A DNA stretch of 58,210 bases from Rhodospirillaceae bacterium (GTDB lineage: Bacteria > Pseudomonadota > Alphaproteobacteria > Rhodospirillales > Rhodospirillaceae): NCBI GenBank assembly GCA_947476925.1, contig CANJSF010000021.1:1-58210 (forward strand), written 5' to 3'. The stretch's first letter is position 1. The number at the start of each line of letters is the position of its first letter. The notes beneath the pieces were generated by a model, which was not told the DNA's origin, searched no databases, and saw only the letters and a program-made list of their open reading frames with translations. Position numbers and translations under genes: made by a program. Below are positions 43,622-52,855 of the stretch, piece by piece.

Positions 43622-44620
43622 ATGAAACCATTGCAGTTGTCGACGTGCCTGGCGCTTTTTTTGGCCGCGATCGCTGGCCCTTGCTTTGCTGCTGACAAAG
43701 TCTCGTTTGGCACAGATTGGCGCGCGCAAGCTGAACATGGCGGCTTCTACCAGGCCGTGGCTGCGGGCATTTACGCCAAGCATGGCCTTGATGTCACGCT
43801 TCGCCAAGGTGGGCCTCAAATCAATCATGCCCAGTTACTTGCCGCGGGCCGGCTTGATTTCGCTATGGCGCCCAACTCTTTTATTCCGCTCAACTTCGTG
43901 GCGCAGAATATTCCCATGGTGGCCGTGGCCGCTTTGTTCCAGAAAGACCCTGCGGTCTTGATTGCCCACCCTGGCGTCGGCAACGACACCTTAGCTTCTC
44001 TCAAAGCTCGCAAAATTATGATCGGACCCGATACGCGCATTGGGTTCTGGCGGTTCTTAAAGACGAGATACAACTTCACCGACGATCAAATCGCGCCCTA
44101 CACTTTTAACATCGCGCCATTCTTGGCCGATAAGTTGTCGGTGCAACAAGGCTACTTATCCAGCGAGCCTTTTCAAATCGAGCGCATCGGTATCAAGCCA
44201 AATGTTTTTCTATTAGCTGACTCTGGCTACACCAGTTACGCCGCGATTATTACCACCTCACGAAAACTAACCCAAACCAATCCGGATCTTGTGCAACGGT
44301 TTGTCGACGCTTCGATTGAAGGTTGGGTTGCTTATTTGTATGGCGATCCAAAACTTGCTGATGCGCGTATCAAGGCCGATAACCCCGAAATGACCGATGA
44401 GTTGCTGAGCTATGGACGCGAGAAACTTCGCAGCTATGGCATTGTCGATAGCGGTGACTCCAAGAGCAAAGGCATTGGCGTTATGACTGATGCCCGCTGG
44501 AAAGATTTTTTCGACGTCATGGCCACCGACGGGCTGTACAAAAAAGAGATGGATTACAAACAAGCTTACACGTTGTCGTTTGTAGGCAAGGGTGTTGGCC
44601 GCGACAAAGCACGCCCCTAG
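43622..44620 (+). CDS. ABC transporter substrate-binding protein, NMT1/THI5-like
   Basis: The 332-residue periplasmic protein has a signal peptide (cleavage after CFAAD-like CFA). The mature N-terminus VSFGTDWRAQAEHGGFYQAV, then GIYAKHGLDVTLRQGGPQIN matches the NMT1/THI5-like family that binds thiamine pyrimidine precursors, riboflavin precursors or sulfonates and nitrate. No thiamine- or FMN-riboswitch-like leader was noticed before the operon, so the ligand is open. It is followed two bases later by the ATPase gene. Confidence 0.9.
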   Translation: MKPLQLSTCLALFLAAIAGPCFAADKVSFGTDWRAQAEHGGFYQAVAAGIYAKHGLDVTLRQGGPQINHAQLLAAGRLDFAMAPNSFIPLNFVAQNIPMVAVAALFQKDPAVLIAHPGVGNDTLASLKARKIMIGPDTRIGFWRFLKTRYNFTDDQIAPYTFNIAPFLADKLSVQQGYLSSEPFQIERIGIKPNVFLLADSGYTSYAAIITTSRKLTQTNPDLVQRFVDASIEGWVAYLYGDPKLADARIKADNPEMTDELLSYGREKLRSYGIVDSGDSKSKGIGVMTDARWKDFFDVMATDGLYKKEMDYKQAYTLSFVGKGVGRDKARP

Positions 44621-44622
44621 CT

Positions 44623-45381
44623 GTGGCCGAGGCAATCCTCACACTTTCGGGGGTGTCCCAGACGTTCCCCAACGGAACGCAGGCATTGGCGACGACCAAT
44701 CTTTCGATTGCCGCTGGTTCGTTTGTCAGTCTTGTCGGGCCATCGGGCTGCGGTAAATCGACCCTCTTGCGCATTGCGTCGGGCTTGCTACCGCCTTCAA
44801 CGGGACAAGTTGATCGCGCCTTTAGTGCGGCGCCAGGCGATGTTGGGTTTGTGTTCCAGGACGCAACACTCATGCCTTGGGCCACGGTAATCGCCAACGT
44901 CAGATTGCCGCTCGAAATTGCGCACACTCCCGCCCCCGACGCGCAGGCCAAAGCAATGGCGGCGCTGGAACGTGTTGGACTAGCCGACGTTGCCTCGTCC
45001 TATCCGCGTGAGCTTTCGGGTGGCATGCGTATGCGCGCATCAATTGCGCGCGCGATTGTGACAAACCCTCGAATGCTCTTGATGGACGAGCCCTTTGCGG
45101 CACTGGATGAATTCACCCGCTTTAAGCTCAATGATGATTTGCTTCAGTTGTGGCAGGCCAATCGCTGGACGGTGTTGTTTGTGACCCACAGCGTACGCGA
45201 GGCGGTATTTCTATCGGAACGGATCGTGGTCATGAGCCCGCGCCCGGGCCGAATTGCCAACGACTTAACCGTTCAGCTGCCGCCAACCCGCGACGCTAAT
45301 TTGCGCCTGAGCCATGCGTTTGCCGACGAGAGCGCGCGCGTGACCAACGTGTTGGATCAAGCCATGGAGCATACTCCATGA
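44623..45381 (+). CDS. ABC transporter ATP-binding protein (nitrate/sulfonate/pyrimidine type)
   Basis: The 252-residue ATPase starts at GTG and has Walker A GPSGCGKST (39-47), Q-loop VFQDATLMPWATV, signature LSGGMRMRASIARAI, Walker B MLLMDEPFAALDE and the switch His in FVTHSVREAVFLSERIVVMS. The TxxPW motif groups it with the SsuB/NrtD/TauB/ThiZ type that pairs with NMT1-like binding proteins. It overlaps the permease by four bases (ATGA). Confidence 0.93.
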   Translation: MAEAILTLSGVSQTFPNGTQALATTNLSIAAGSFVSLVGPSGCGKSTLLRIASGLLPPSTGQVDRAFSAAPGDVGFVFQDATLMPWATVIANVRLPLEIAHTPAPDAQAKAMAALERVGLADVASSYPRELSGGMRMRASIARAIVTNPRMLLMDEPFAALDEFTRFKLNDDLLQLWQANRWTVLFVTHSVREAVFLSERIVVMSPRPGRIANDLTVQLPPTRDANLRLSHAFADESARVTNVLDQAMEHTP

Positions 45382-46169
45382 AAAAGCTGGGTCACTTTTT
45401 ACTACCTTATGTATTCGGTTTGGTGATCCTCGCCGCATGGGAAGGCGGCGTGCGGATGGGTGATATACCCGAGTATATCTTGCCTGGCCCTGTCGCAGTT
45501 TTGATTGCTTTACGTACCAACTTTGGTGAGCTGCTGGTGGGGTTGGGTGTCACTTTGCAGGTGACGGTGATTGCACTGCTGCTGGCTGCGATCACCGGCG
45601 CAGGCTTCGCATTTTTGATGGCGCAGTCAAAGTTGGCCGAGCGCATGCTGTTTCCTTACGCGGTGATTTTGCAAGTCACGCCCATTGTCACTGTCGCGCC
45701 ATTTATAATTATCTGGGTGAGCAATATTTTTGGCGTGTTGCTGATTTTGGCTTGGATGGCGGCAGTATTTCCAATTATCTCCAACACGCTTTTTGGCCTC
45801 AAAAGCGTTGATATCAACCTGCGCGATATGTTCCGCCTTTACGGCGCAACCAAAACGCAAACCGCAATGAGGCTTTTAATACCTTCGACCTTGCCTCACT
45901 TTTTAAGTGGCCTCAGAATTGCTGGCGGCTTGTCACTCATCGGCGCGGTTGTTGCCGAAATGGTGGCGGGCACCAGCGGCGAAAAGTCTGGCCTTGCGTC
46001 GCGTTTGCTCGAGGCGAGTTATCGACTTGAGTTGGCAAAAGCCTTGGCGTGTTTTGCGCTGCTGGGTTTGACGGGACTGTTGATTTTTACTGCGCTGGAC
46101 TGGCTGTCGCGCCGTCTGTTGCGCCATTGGCACGAGAGCGCGACCGATGCAAGTCAGGGCGGAAACTGA
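45378..46169 (+). CDS. ABC transporter permease (SsuC/ThiX type)
   Basis: The 263-residue inner-membrane protein has about six membrane segments. It contains a BPD_transp_1 domain whose coupling loop reads RLYGATKTQTAMRLLIPSTL followed by PHFLSGLRIAGGLSLIGAVV (EAA-type loop). It forms the channel with the preceding ATPase and binding protein. Its last 23 bases overlap the start of the FkbM methyltransferase gene in another frame. Confidence 0.93.
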   Translation: MKKLGHFLLPYVFGLVILAAWEGGVRMGDIPEYILPGPVAVLIALRTNFGELLVGLGVTLQVTVIALLLAAITGAGFAFLMAQSKLAERMLFPYAVILQVTPIVTVAPFIIIWVSNIFGVLLILAWMAAVFPIISNTLFGLKSVDINLRDMFRLYGATKTQTAMRLLIPSTLPHFLSGLRIAGGLSLIGAVVAEMVAGTSGEKSGLASRLLEASYRLELAKALACFALLGLTGLLIFTALDWLSRRLLRHWHESATDASQGGN

Positions 46170-46926
46170 GTTTAGTCGCGATACCCTGCTCGCCCCCATC
46201 AGTATTCTCGCCCACAACGGCGTGCCGATGCGCACGTTTGTCGACGTCGGCGCGGCGGACGGCAGTTTTGGTTTAACAGTTCTTGATAGTGTGGCGCCGG
46301 GATTGCATCTGCTGAATATCGATGCACAAGAAACCTATTCGCCGAGTTTGAAAAGAATTAGCGCCTTATTGGGCGAACCTTATCGCATCACCGCTCTGTC
46401 AGATCATGAAGGCGACGTCAAAGTCGGACGTCCGCAGCACGAGTATTGGCTATCGACGGCCTATGGCGGTGATCGCACGCTCGCTTGCACGACGCTCGAT
46501 CGGGTGTGGGCGGAAGCAAAATTGCCAGGTCCATGCTTCATTAAAATTGATGTCGAAGGCGGCGAGTTATCGGTCCTCAAAGGGGCCGACGCAACCTTGA
46601 AAGACTGTTGTGGCCTGCTGATTGAAAGCCCCGTGCGCGATGCCAATGGGCCTCAATTTCTCGACATCTATACTTTTCTTGCGGACCGCGGGTTCTTGTT
46701 GTTCGACCTTGTTCGGATGTCGCATCGCGGAAGTGACGCCACGTTGTATCAGTTTTACTCGGTCTTTATCGCCAAGCATTTTGACTTCCGGGCTCAAAAG
46801 CCACTGCGTTCAGCAAGCCAACAGGCCGAGGTATTAACCGCCGTAAAGGGACGTCGGCAAACATTGATGGCAGAGAATGTTCAGCTGATCTCCAGCATTA
46901 AAATCAAGCGTGCCGCATTGGCTTAG
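46147..46926 (+). CDS. FkbM family methyltransferase
   Basis: The 259-residue enzyme has SAM motif FVDVGAADGSFGLTVLD (31-47) and the FkbM hallmark CFIKIDVEGGELSVLKGAD, with a later LLIESPVRDANG segment. FkbM enzymes O-methylate sugars, polyketides or other small molecules. The ATG lies 23 bases inside the permease gene, so it is probably the fifth gene of the cyclase-ABC operon. No glycan or antibiotic genes lie nearby that would suggest an acceptor. It converges on the aldolase/dehydrogenase gene with two bases between them. Confidence 0.88.
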   Translation: MQVRAETEFSRDTLLAPISILAHNGVPMRTFVDVGAADGSFGLTVLDSVAPGLHLLNIDAQETYSPSLKRISALLGEPYRITALSDHEGDVKVGRPQHEYWLSTAYGGDRTLACTTLDRVWAEAKLPGPCFIKIDVEGGELSVLKGADATLKDCCGLLIESPVRDANGPQFLDIYTFLADRGFLLFDLVRMSHRGSDATLYQFYSVFIAKHFDFRAQKPLRSASQQAEVLTAVKGRRQTLMAENVQLISSIKIKRAALA

Positions 46927-46928
46927 TT

Positions 46929-48977
46929 TTATCGCACAGCTGCAGCAATGTTGCCGCCATCCACTGTGAGAATTGCGCCAGTTGTTTTCTCGGCGAGTGC
47001 GAGGGTGACAAATGCTTGCGCCACATCTTCTGCGGTGACTTCGCGAGCCAACAGGTTGCCCCCCATATACTCCTGCGCCGAGATGCCGCGTGCCTTCGAA
47101 CGGTCCGCAATCATGCTTTCAGTGAGCAAACCCGAGCGAATGCGGTCCGCATTGACGGCATTGGCTCTAATACCATCGGCTCCATGATCAATTGCGTACT
47201 GACGCATTAGGGAAAGTGCTGCTGACTTCGGTAAGCCATAGGGACCGAAGTTTGGTCCCGGGTTCAGCGCTTGTTTAGAGATATTGAACAGCAAAACGCC
47301 GCCAAACCCTTGCGTCGTCATCACATCGACGGCGGCTTGGGCAACACGTTGATGGCCGTAAAAGTTCAGTTCAAAACTATCCCGCAAAATTGATTCGTCC
47401 ACTGTGCCGATCTTGCCTTGCCAAGCCCGCCCGGCGTTCGAAACAACGATATCAACTCCGCCATAAGTTTGAACAACTTTTGCAAATGCATCCTTCACTG
47501 AATCGGGTTTGGTGACATCACAATGAATGCCGGCGCACTTCAGGGATTTCATGGTTGCTGTTAGGGCATCGCCGGCCAAATCAAGGATAGCAACCTCAGC
47601 GCCCTCTCGTTTAAAGGCTTGCGCTGTGGCGCGCCCAATACCTGAAGCTCCGCCTGTAACGACCACAACATGGCGCGCCAGTCGCGGCTCCTTACCCTTC
47701 CCGAGCTTGGCTTGCTCGAGTGACCAATATTCCAGGTCGAACATATCTGCTTCGCTCACGCAGGCGTAGCGACCAATGGCTTCAGCATCGGTGATCGTTT
47801 GAATCGTGTTCTCGGCGATGTCGGCAGCAATTTTGGCCGCCGACATCGTTGCGCCTACGCCAAACAATCCTAGACCGGGAACAAGAATGACGCGTGGCAG
47901 CGGGTCAAGTTCGACCTTTTTCGGGTTTTGCCGTTGATTGTGCTTTGCAAAATACGCGTGATACCGCGTCACAAAGGAATCGCACGCCAGTTTTGCCGCT
48001 TTCCTGAATGCGTCCAAATCATCTGCATCAGGTGCATCGACAATCAGCGGCCAGTTTTTAGTGCGTATGGTGTGATCTGGTGTCACGACGCCAACCTGGG
48101 AATAGCGCGCGATGTCCTTTCCATTGACGTAATTGAGCACGTTCGCATTTGTTCGAAATTCGAAAACCATGCGCTGTGGTGGTTTGCCGGTATCGCAGGT
48201 AGCTAAATGACCGCGCAAGATGGGCGCGACCATGGCGGGCGTCGCAATACGCTTGGGCAGCGCGATGGTTTCAAACACAGGGCGTCGATTTTTCTGCAGC
48301 CGCACTTCAGCCAACGAAACGTTCTCGATCATTCGTTCGTAGGCTTGCTTGGCCGTGTCGCCAAACGTGAAGATTCCGTGTTTCTCAAGAATAAGTCCGT
48401 GGACGCTGGTATCAGCCTCAAAAACTTCCGCTGCTTTTTTTGCCAATAAAAAGCCCGGCATAATGTAGGGCACATAGCCCATCGTTTTGCCGTAGATCTC
48501 GCGGCAAAGTTTGTCGCCGTCGGGTTGGTCACTCACACTGAGCACAGCGATCGAATGGGTGTGATCAATAAACTTGTGCGGCAAGAAAGCATGCAGCAAT
48601 GTTTCGACCGACGGATTGGGGGCCGAGGAATCAAGCAAATTGCAGCGTTGCACATTCACCATGTCTTCATCGCTCAACGATGTCAGCGCGCGCAATTCAA
48701 CAATGGGCGCAAGCCGCACTGCCGGTAACCCTGCAGGCTCAATCTCGCCCATATCCCAACCCGAGCCCTTCACGCAAAGCACGTCTGTCGGCCGCCCTAA
48801 TTGGTCGGGCACGGTCGTCTTAACCGATGTATTTCCGCCGCCATGCAGAACCAATGATGGGTCACGACCCAACAGCCGCGTCGTATAAACACGCAAGGCT
48901 AGGTCCGCATTGGCACCTTGCTGGGCGTATTGCTCGACAGTGCGCTGTGCCTCTTGGTCGGACCACATGCTCTTCAC
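46929..48977 (-). CDS. Fused class II aldolase / short-chain dehydrogenase, probable DHAP-shunt enzyme
   Basis: The 682-residue protein fuses two enzymes. Residues about 25-400 form a class II ketose-1-phosphate aldolase: HGGGNTS phosphate loop (45-51), Glu125, zinc ligands His139/His141 in DHTHSIAVLS, His200 in LEKHGIFTFG. Residues about 432-682 form a short-chain dehydrogenase: TGGASGIG (441-448), NAG (514-516), and catalytic Ser567, Tyr580, Lys584. The layout equals that of fused rhamnulose-1-phosphate aldolase/dehydrogenases. Here it lies 39 bases after mtnA and near mtnP, so its likely substrate is 5-methylthioribulose-1-phosphate (or the 5-deoxy form), split to DHAP plus an aldehyde that the dehydrogenase half processes. 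GTG start has AGGAG six bases upstream. Confidence 0.9.
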   Translation of the reverse strand: MKSMWSDQEAQRTVEQYAQQGANADLALRVYTTRLLGRDPSLVLHGGGNTSVKTTVPDQLGRPTDVLCVKGSGWDMGEIEPAGLPAVRLAPIVELRALTSLSDEDMVNVQRCNLLDSSAPNPSVETLLHAFLPHKFIDHTHSIAVLSVSDQPDGDKLCREIYGKTMGYVPYIMPGFLLAKKAAEVFEADTSVHGLILEKHGIFTFGDTAKQAYERMIENVSLAEVRLQKNRRPVFETIALPKRIATPAMVAPILRGHLATCDTGKPPQRMVFEFRTNANVLNYVNGKDIARYSQVGVVTPDHTIRTKNWPLIVDAPDADDLDAFRKAAKLACDSFVTRYHAYFAKHNQRQNPKKVELDPLPRVILVPGLGLFGVGATMSAAKIAADIAENTIQTITDAEAIGRYACVSEADMFDLEYWSLEQAKLGKGKEPRLARHVVVVTGGASGIGRATAQAFKREGAEVAILDLAGDALTATMKSLKCAGIHCDVTKPDSVKDAFAKVVQTYGGVDIVVSNAGRAWQGKIGTVDESILRDSFELNFYGHQRVAQAAVDVMTTQGFGGVLLFNISKQALNPGPNFGPYGLPKSAALSLMRQYAIDHGADGIRANAVNADRIRSGLLTESMIADRSKARGISAQEYMGGNLLAREVTAEDVAQAFVTLALAEKTTGAILTVDGGNIAAAVR

Positions 48978-49016
48978 GGAAAACTCCTGGATACGTTGGC
49001 TAATTGATGAGTCGCG

Positions 49017-50108
49017 TCAAGCGCTCTCGGGAAATAGGCTTTTCAACCCAGACGAAGTTGCAGCACACACGCCCCGTTCCGTGATGAGTCCCGTCACATA
49101 CATCGCAGGGGTAACGTCGAACGCGATGTTTAACGCCGATGTTTCTTTTCCAACGATGCGGAATTCCCCAACAGTCCCATTTTCGTCTTCGCCAAACATT
49201 TGGGTGACTTCGCGTGGATCGCGATGCTCGATGGGAATCTCGGCGACGCCATCTCTGAGTGTCCAGTCAATGCTACTGGACGGGGCGGCAACGTAGAACG
49301 GCACCTGATTTGCATGCGCCGCCAGGGCTTTTAAATACGTTCCAACCTTGTTGCACACGTCCCCCGTTGACGTTGTTCGATCTGTTCCGACGATGCACAA
49401 GTCGACTTCCCCATGCTGCATCAAATGCCCGCCGGCATTGTCAACAATCAGAGTGTGTGGAACTCCATGCTTGGCAAGCTCCCACGCCGTCAATGATGCG
49501 CCTTGATTCCGCGGGCGGGTTTCATCGACCCACACGTGAACGGCCAACCCATGATCATGGGCTTTGAAAATCGGCGCCAACGCCGTTCCCCAGTCGACGG
49601 TCGCGAGCCAACCAGCATTGCAATGGGTGAGAATGTTAATGCGCTTTTTGGTGGTCTTCGCCGCAATCGACCGAATGAGCGCTTCGCCATGATTGCCAAT
49701 CGTTTCATTGGCTAGGGCATCGCTATCGCAAATCTCGACTGCCAGTGCCTCAGCAGCCTCGGCGCGCGCCGAAGGTTTGAGAGGCTGCAAGACTTGGCGT
49801 GCGCGGTTCAGCGACCAAGCCAGGTTTACGGCGGTCGGTCGAGTAGCCAGCAACAAATCGTAGGCAGAGTTGAGGTGTTGGTCGGACGGATCAGCACGCA
49901 TCGCAAGGGCCATGCCATGGGCGGCGGTCGCACCGATCAGCGGCGCACCGCGAACGACCATGGTTTTAATTGCGCTGGCGGCTTGTGCAACGGTCGTGAG
50001 ATCAAGAAGTTCAAACCGGAACGGCAACTTCGTTTGATCGATCACTCGCACAATGCGCCCGCCGTCCACCGGCCAAATCGTGCGGTAATGCTTGCCGTCA
50101 ACCTTCAT
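49017..50108 (-). CDS. mtnA: S-methyl-5-thioribose-1-phosphate isomerase
   Basis: The 363-residue isomerase converts 5-methylthioribose-1-phosphate to 5-methylthioribulose-1-phosphate. Catalytic residues are Cys163 in [19 protein letters not shown] and Asp243 in [20 protein letters not shown]. The [19 protein letters not shown] phosphate region and the [20 protein letters not shown] segment are typical of MtnA rather than eIF2B. Its ATG overlaps the mtnP stop by four bases, so the pair is coupled. Its family can also act on 5-deoxyribose-1-phosphate. Confidence 0.94.
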   Translation of the reverse strand: MKVDGKHYRTIWPVDGGRIVRVIDQTKLPFRFELLDLTTVAQAASAIKTMVVRGAPLIGATAAHGMALAMRADPSDQHLNSAYDLLLATRPTAVNLAWSLNRARQVLQPLKPSARAEAAEALAVEICDSDALANETIGNHGEALIRSIAAKTTKKRINILTHCNAGWLATVDWGTALAPIFKAHDHGLAVHVWVDETRPRNQGASLTAWELAKHGVPHTLIVDNAGGHLMQHGEVDLCIVGTDRTTSTGDVCNKVGTYLKALAAHANQVPFYVAAPSSSIDWTLRDGVAEIPIEHRDPREVTQMFGEDENGTVGEFRIVGKETSALNIAFDVTPAMYVTGLITERGVCAATSSGLKSLFPESA

Positions 50109-51004
50109 GGGTTGCTCAACACGCGGCCGACGATGGGTCGTAATTTGGCAATCATAGCCGCATCGCGAGCTGCCGGAGCGGTGATCATCGCTGTATCAAG
50201 GGCCGTATGGCAGCCCTTCTCACAAATGGTCGTGCGCTTGCCCAATCGTGGGATAACATCTTTCACCAATGCGCGCGCCTTGTCGGCATTGGCCCCCAGT
50301 GTCGCAACAATTTGGTCTACGGTGACCGCATCATGCCCAGGGTGCCAGCAGTCGTAATCCGTAACCATGGCCACCGTGGCGTAACACATCTCGGCTTCGC
50401 GGGCTAACTTCGCCTCGGGCATATTCGTCATGCCGATGACATCGCAGTTCCATGCACGGTACATGTGTGACTCGGCTTGCGTGGAAAATTGTGGGCCTTC
50501 CATGGCTAAGTACGTGCCACCGCGTTTGTGCGGAATGCCTATGGCTTTTGCGGCTGATTCTAAATGGTCGCCGAGCCTGCCACACACGGGATGCGCCATG
50601 GAGACGTGCGCGACCAGCCCCTTGCCAAAGTATGATTTTTCCCGCGCAAACGTGCGGTCAATAAATTGATCGACAATGACAAAAGTGCCGGGCGGTAGTT
50701 CATCGCGCAAACCCCCGCATGCACTCAACGACAAAACTTCGGTGACGCCGGCGAGTTTGAGCGCGCAAATGTTGGCGCGGTAATTCAAGTCACTGGGCGA
50801 ATACTTATGCCCACGACCATGTCGCGGCAGAAATACAACTTTCTGGCCGTCCAGATAGCCAACCATCAGTTCATCCGATGGCAAGCCAAAGGGCGTATCG
50901 ACGGCAATCCATTGGGCGTTCGTAAGCCCGGCAATATCATAGACGCCCGAGCCACCAATCACGCCGATCACTGGCGGTGTTCCCGCCTCCACTTTGTGTC
51001 CCAA
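50105..51004 (-). CDS. mtnP: S-methyl-5'-thioadenosine phosphorylase
   Basis: The 299-residue phosphorylase cleaves methylthioadenosine (and often 5'-deoxyadenosine) with phosphate to adenine and the ribose-1-phosphate analogue. Family marks are [56 protein letters not shown], and the substrate loop [20 protein letters not shown] with the [20 protein letters not shown] segment. This fits the MTA phosphorylase subgroup rather than purine nucleoside phosphorylase I. It lies 15 bases after the beta-propeller gene and overlaps mtnA. Confidence 0.95.
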   Translation of the reverse strand: MGHKVEAGTPPVIGVIGGSGVYDIAGLTNAQWIAVDTPFGLPSDELMVGYLDGQKVVFLPRHGRGHKYSPSDLNYRANICALKLAGVTEVLSLSACGGLRDELPPGTFVIVDQFIDRTFAREKSYFGKGLVAHVSMAHPVCGRLGDHLESAAKAIGIPHKRGGTYLAMEGPQFSTQAESHMYRAWNCDVIGMTNMPEAKLAREAEMCYATVAMVTDYDCWHPGHDAVTVDQIVATLGANADKARALVKDVIPRLGKRTTICEKGCHTALDTAMITAPAARDAAMIAKLRPIVGRVLSNP

Positions 51005-51019
51005 ACCGATCTCCCCGAA

Positions 51020-52642
51020 TCACAACTTGATTCGTAAGATAGTATTATCGCCCGGGCAGGTCACGAGAATCGAGCCATCCTTGGCGACGGCAATTCCAGA
51101 GTTGGTGTTCTTTGGTAAATGAAAATCAGCCAACGATAGTTTCAGCCCACTCGCCAGCACCGTCCGTTGTCCTGTTTTGAGATGGATCGCTGTCACGGTG
51201 CCATTCTCGGGTTCTACAACGGCCACGCGACCGTCGGCCATGCGCGCAAGGCCCGTGGGCGCGCGTAAACCTGTCACCAGTTCCGTCCGCACACCTTTCA
51301 TCAAATCGACCCGGCTGATCGTTCCGCTTTCGAATTCACTCACCAACGCCGAAGTGTCGTCTTCCAAAATAAGGCCGACGGGTTGCTTCAGCCCGGTTGC
51401 AACATCAATGACATCGTTGCCGTTCAGCCGGACAACCCGGTTGCCGGCAGCGTCGGCAACAAACACGCCGCCCGTTGCTGTCATGGCGACACCACGCGGC
51501 GCTTTTATGCCGGCAACGTCAGACACCACTTGGTCGGTCGTGCGGTCGATAACTTTCACGCGATTCATAAGCGAGTAACTGAACGCAATGAGATTTTCGG
51601 TTGCGGCCACGGACGACGACGCACCGCGATTGGCCGCCCAAAACGGTCGAGTCACAGCGCCACTTTTTAGATCTACAAATCGATAGCCAAAGGGGTCGGC
51701 GACGATGGCAGCTTCTTGGCCCTGATACGTCGTCATCGCCGCGCCCAAAGCAATCGTGAACCGCCCGTCCACCACGCGCCGTGTTTTGCCCGTGGTCGGG
51801 TCCATTGCAAGAATGCGGCTGTCGGCCACACTGGCCAAATAAATCGTACCGTCCTTGCCGATAGCGAGATTGTCGGGAACATCATCGGGTAGCGGAGCGA
51901 TACTTTTGCTGACCCCCGTTTTCGGGTTACTGCGCCAGACTTCGCCTTTCAAATAGTCGAGGCTGATTACGTCGCCTTTCGCGTCAACTTCTGCTGCGGC
52001 CGAAATGCCAACACCTTGGGCAATCACGGTGTAGACGCCGGTGTCGACGTCGATCGCCAATAACTTGTCGGTGCGAAACAGTGGCGCGTAGAGGCGCCCA
52101 TCTGGACCAAAGCCGAAACCGTTCAGCGGCCCCTGCCCCTTGGCGACCAGCCGTGGTGGTTTGGTGCCGATCACGTCCAATTCCCACAGCGCATCATCGC
52201 CCGCGCCAGATTGCGCCATGAACAAGCGCCCTGTTGGCGAAAACGCAATCGGGTTAACGCGCGGGACATCGCGCATGATCACCTCGGGCTTGCCACCAGG
52301 ACGCTGAATGCGAATCTCGCCCGAGGTTTGTGCCGTCCAAGCCATGATACCGGCCGCAGGCGTGCCAACCGGGCCAATGGCAATGTCGTCGGATTCCCCG
52401 TCTGGCGCAGGCACAGCTATCGTGACCGCCCCTGTTTTCACATCAATGCGGTAGACCGACTGGGCATGGATGCTGGTGCCGTACAAAAAACCATCATTGC
52501 CAAATGAAATTCCTTCAACGGCATGAATCACCGACCCGGGGACAAGAACCGATACTTGTGGGGTGCGGGTTTGGGCATTGGCCGATGCGCCCGGAAGCGT
52601 CAGGGCCGCGGCAGCTAAAAAGCCATAAATTAGGGCATGCAT
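51020..52642 (-). CDS. Secreted beta-propeller protein (SMP-30/NHL-like)
   Basis: The 540-residue protein starts at ATG 52642, with GAGAGGA six bases upstream. Residues 1-25 are a signal peptide ending GASANAQ. The rest repeats a strand pattern of about 40-45 residues (for example GFGPDGRLYAPLF, AIGKDGTIYLASV, ARMADGRVAVVEP, AVAKDGSILVTCP), as in SMP-30, NHL or strictosidine-synthase-like propellers. It may be a periplasmic lactonase-like enzyme or a binding protein. It appears to be first in the mtnP-mtnA-aldolase operon; its role there is unexplained. Confidence 0.85.
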   Translation of the reverse strand: MHALIYGFLAAAALTLPGASANAQTRTPQVSVLVPGSVIHAVEGISFGNDGFLYGTSIHAQSVYRIDVKTGAVTIAVPAPDGESDDIAIGPVGTPAAGIMAWTAQTSGEIRIQRPGGKPEVIMRDVPRVNPIAFSPTGRLFMAQSGAGDDALWELDVIGTKPPRLVAKGQGPLNGFGFGPDGRLYAPLFRTDKLLAIDVDTGVYTVIAQGVGISAAAEVDAKGDVISLDYLKGEVWRSNPKTGVSKSIAPLPDDVPDNLAIGKDGTIYLASVADSRILAMDPTTGKTRRVVDGRFTIALGAAMTTYQGQEAAIVADPFGYRFVDLKSGAVTRPFWAANRGASSSVAATENLIAFSYSLMNRVKVIDRTTDQVVSDVAGIKAPRGVAMTATGGVFVADAAGNRVVRLNGNDVIDVATGLKQPVGLILEDDTSALVSEFESGTISRVDLMKGVRTELVTGLRAPTGLARMADGRVAVVEPENGTVTAIHLKTGQRTVLASGLKLSLADFHLPKNTNSGIAVAKDGSILVTCPGDNTILRIKL

Positions 52643-52765
52643 GGGTCGTCCTCTCACGTATTCGGTTCAGCCTAGCGCAAACCGCCATGTTTGGGGTTGC
52701 AAATTGGTGGCAGTTGCTCCAAACGGTCACCGCCGCGGCACAATAAAGCCTTTGATTTCGTTGCA

Positions 52766-52855
52766 GGAAGGGTGGCTGAGCGGTTTAAAGCACCGGTCTT
52801 GAAAACCGGCGTATCAGCAATGATACCGTGAGTTCGAATCTCACCCCTTCCGCCA
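52766..52855 (+). tRNA. tRNA-Ser (anticodon TGA)
   Basis: This 90-base class II tRNA has acceptor stem GGAAGGG with CCCTTCC, anticodon arm CCGGT-CTTGAAA-ACCGG (anticodon TGA), a long variable arm (GTATCAGCAATGATACC), the T loop TTCGAAT and an encoded CCA. It reads UCA and related serine codons. Confidence 0.96.

Noticed and set aside
46929-48977. Rhamnose catabolism as the role of the aldolase/dehydrogenase fusion
   Set aside because: The fold allows it, but no rhamnose isomerase, kinase, mutarotase or transporter is nearby, while mtnA and mtnP are directly linked. It is kept as the main alternative, not the call.
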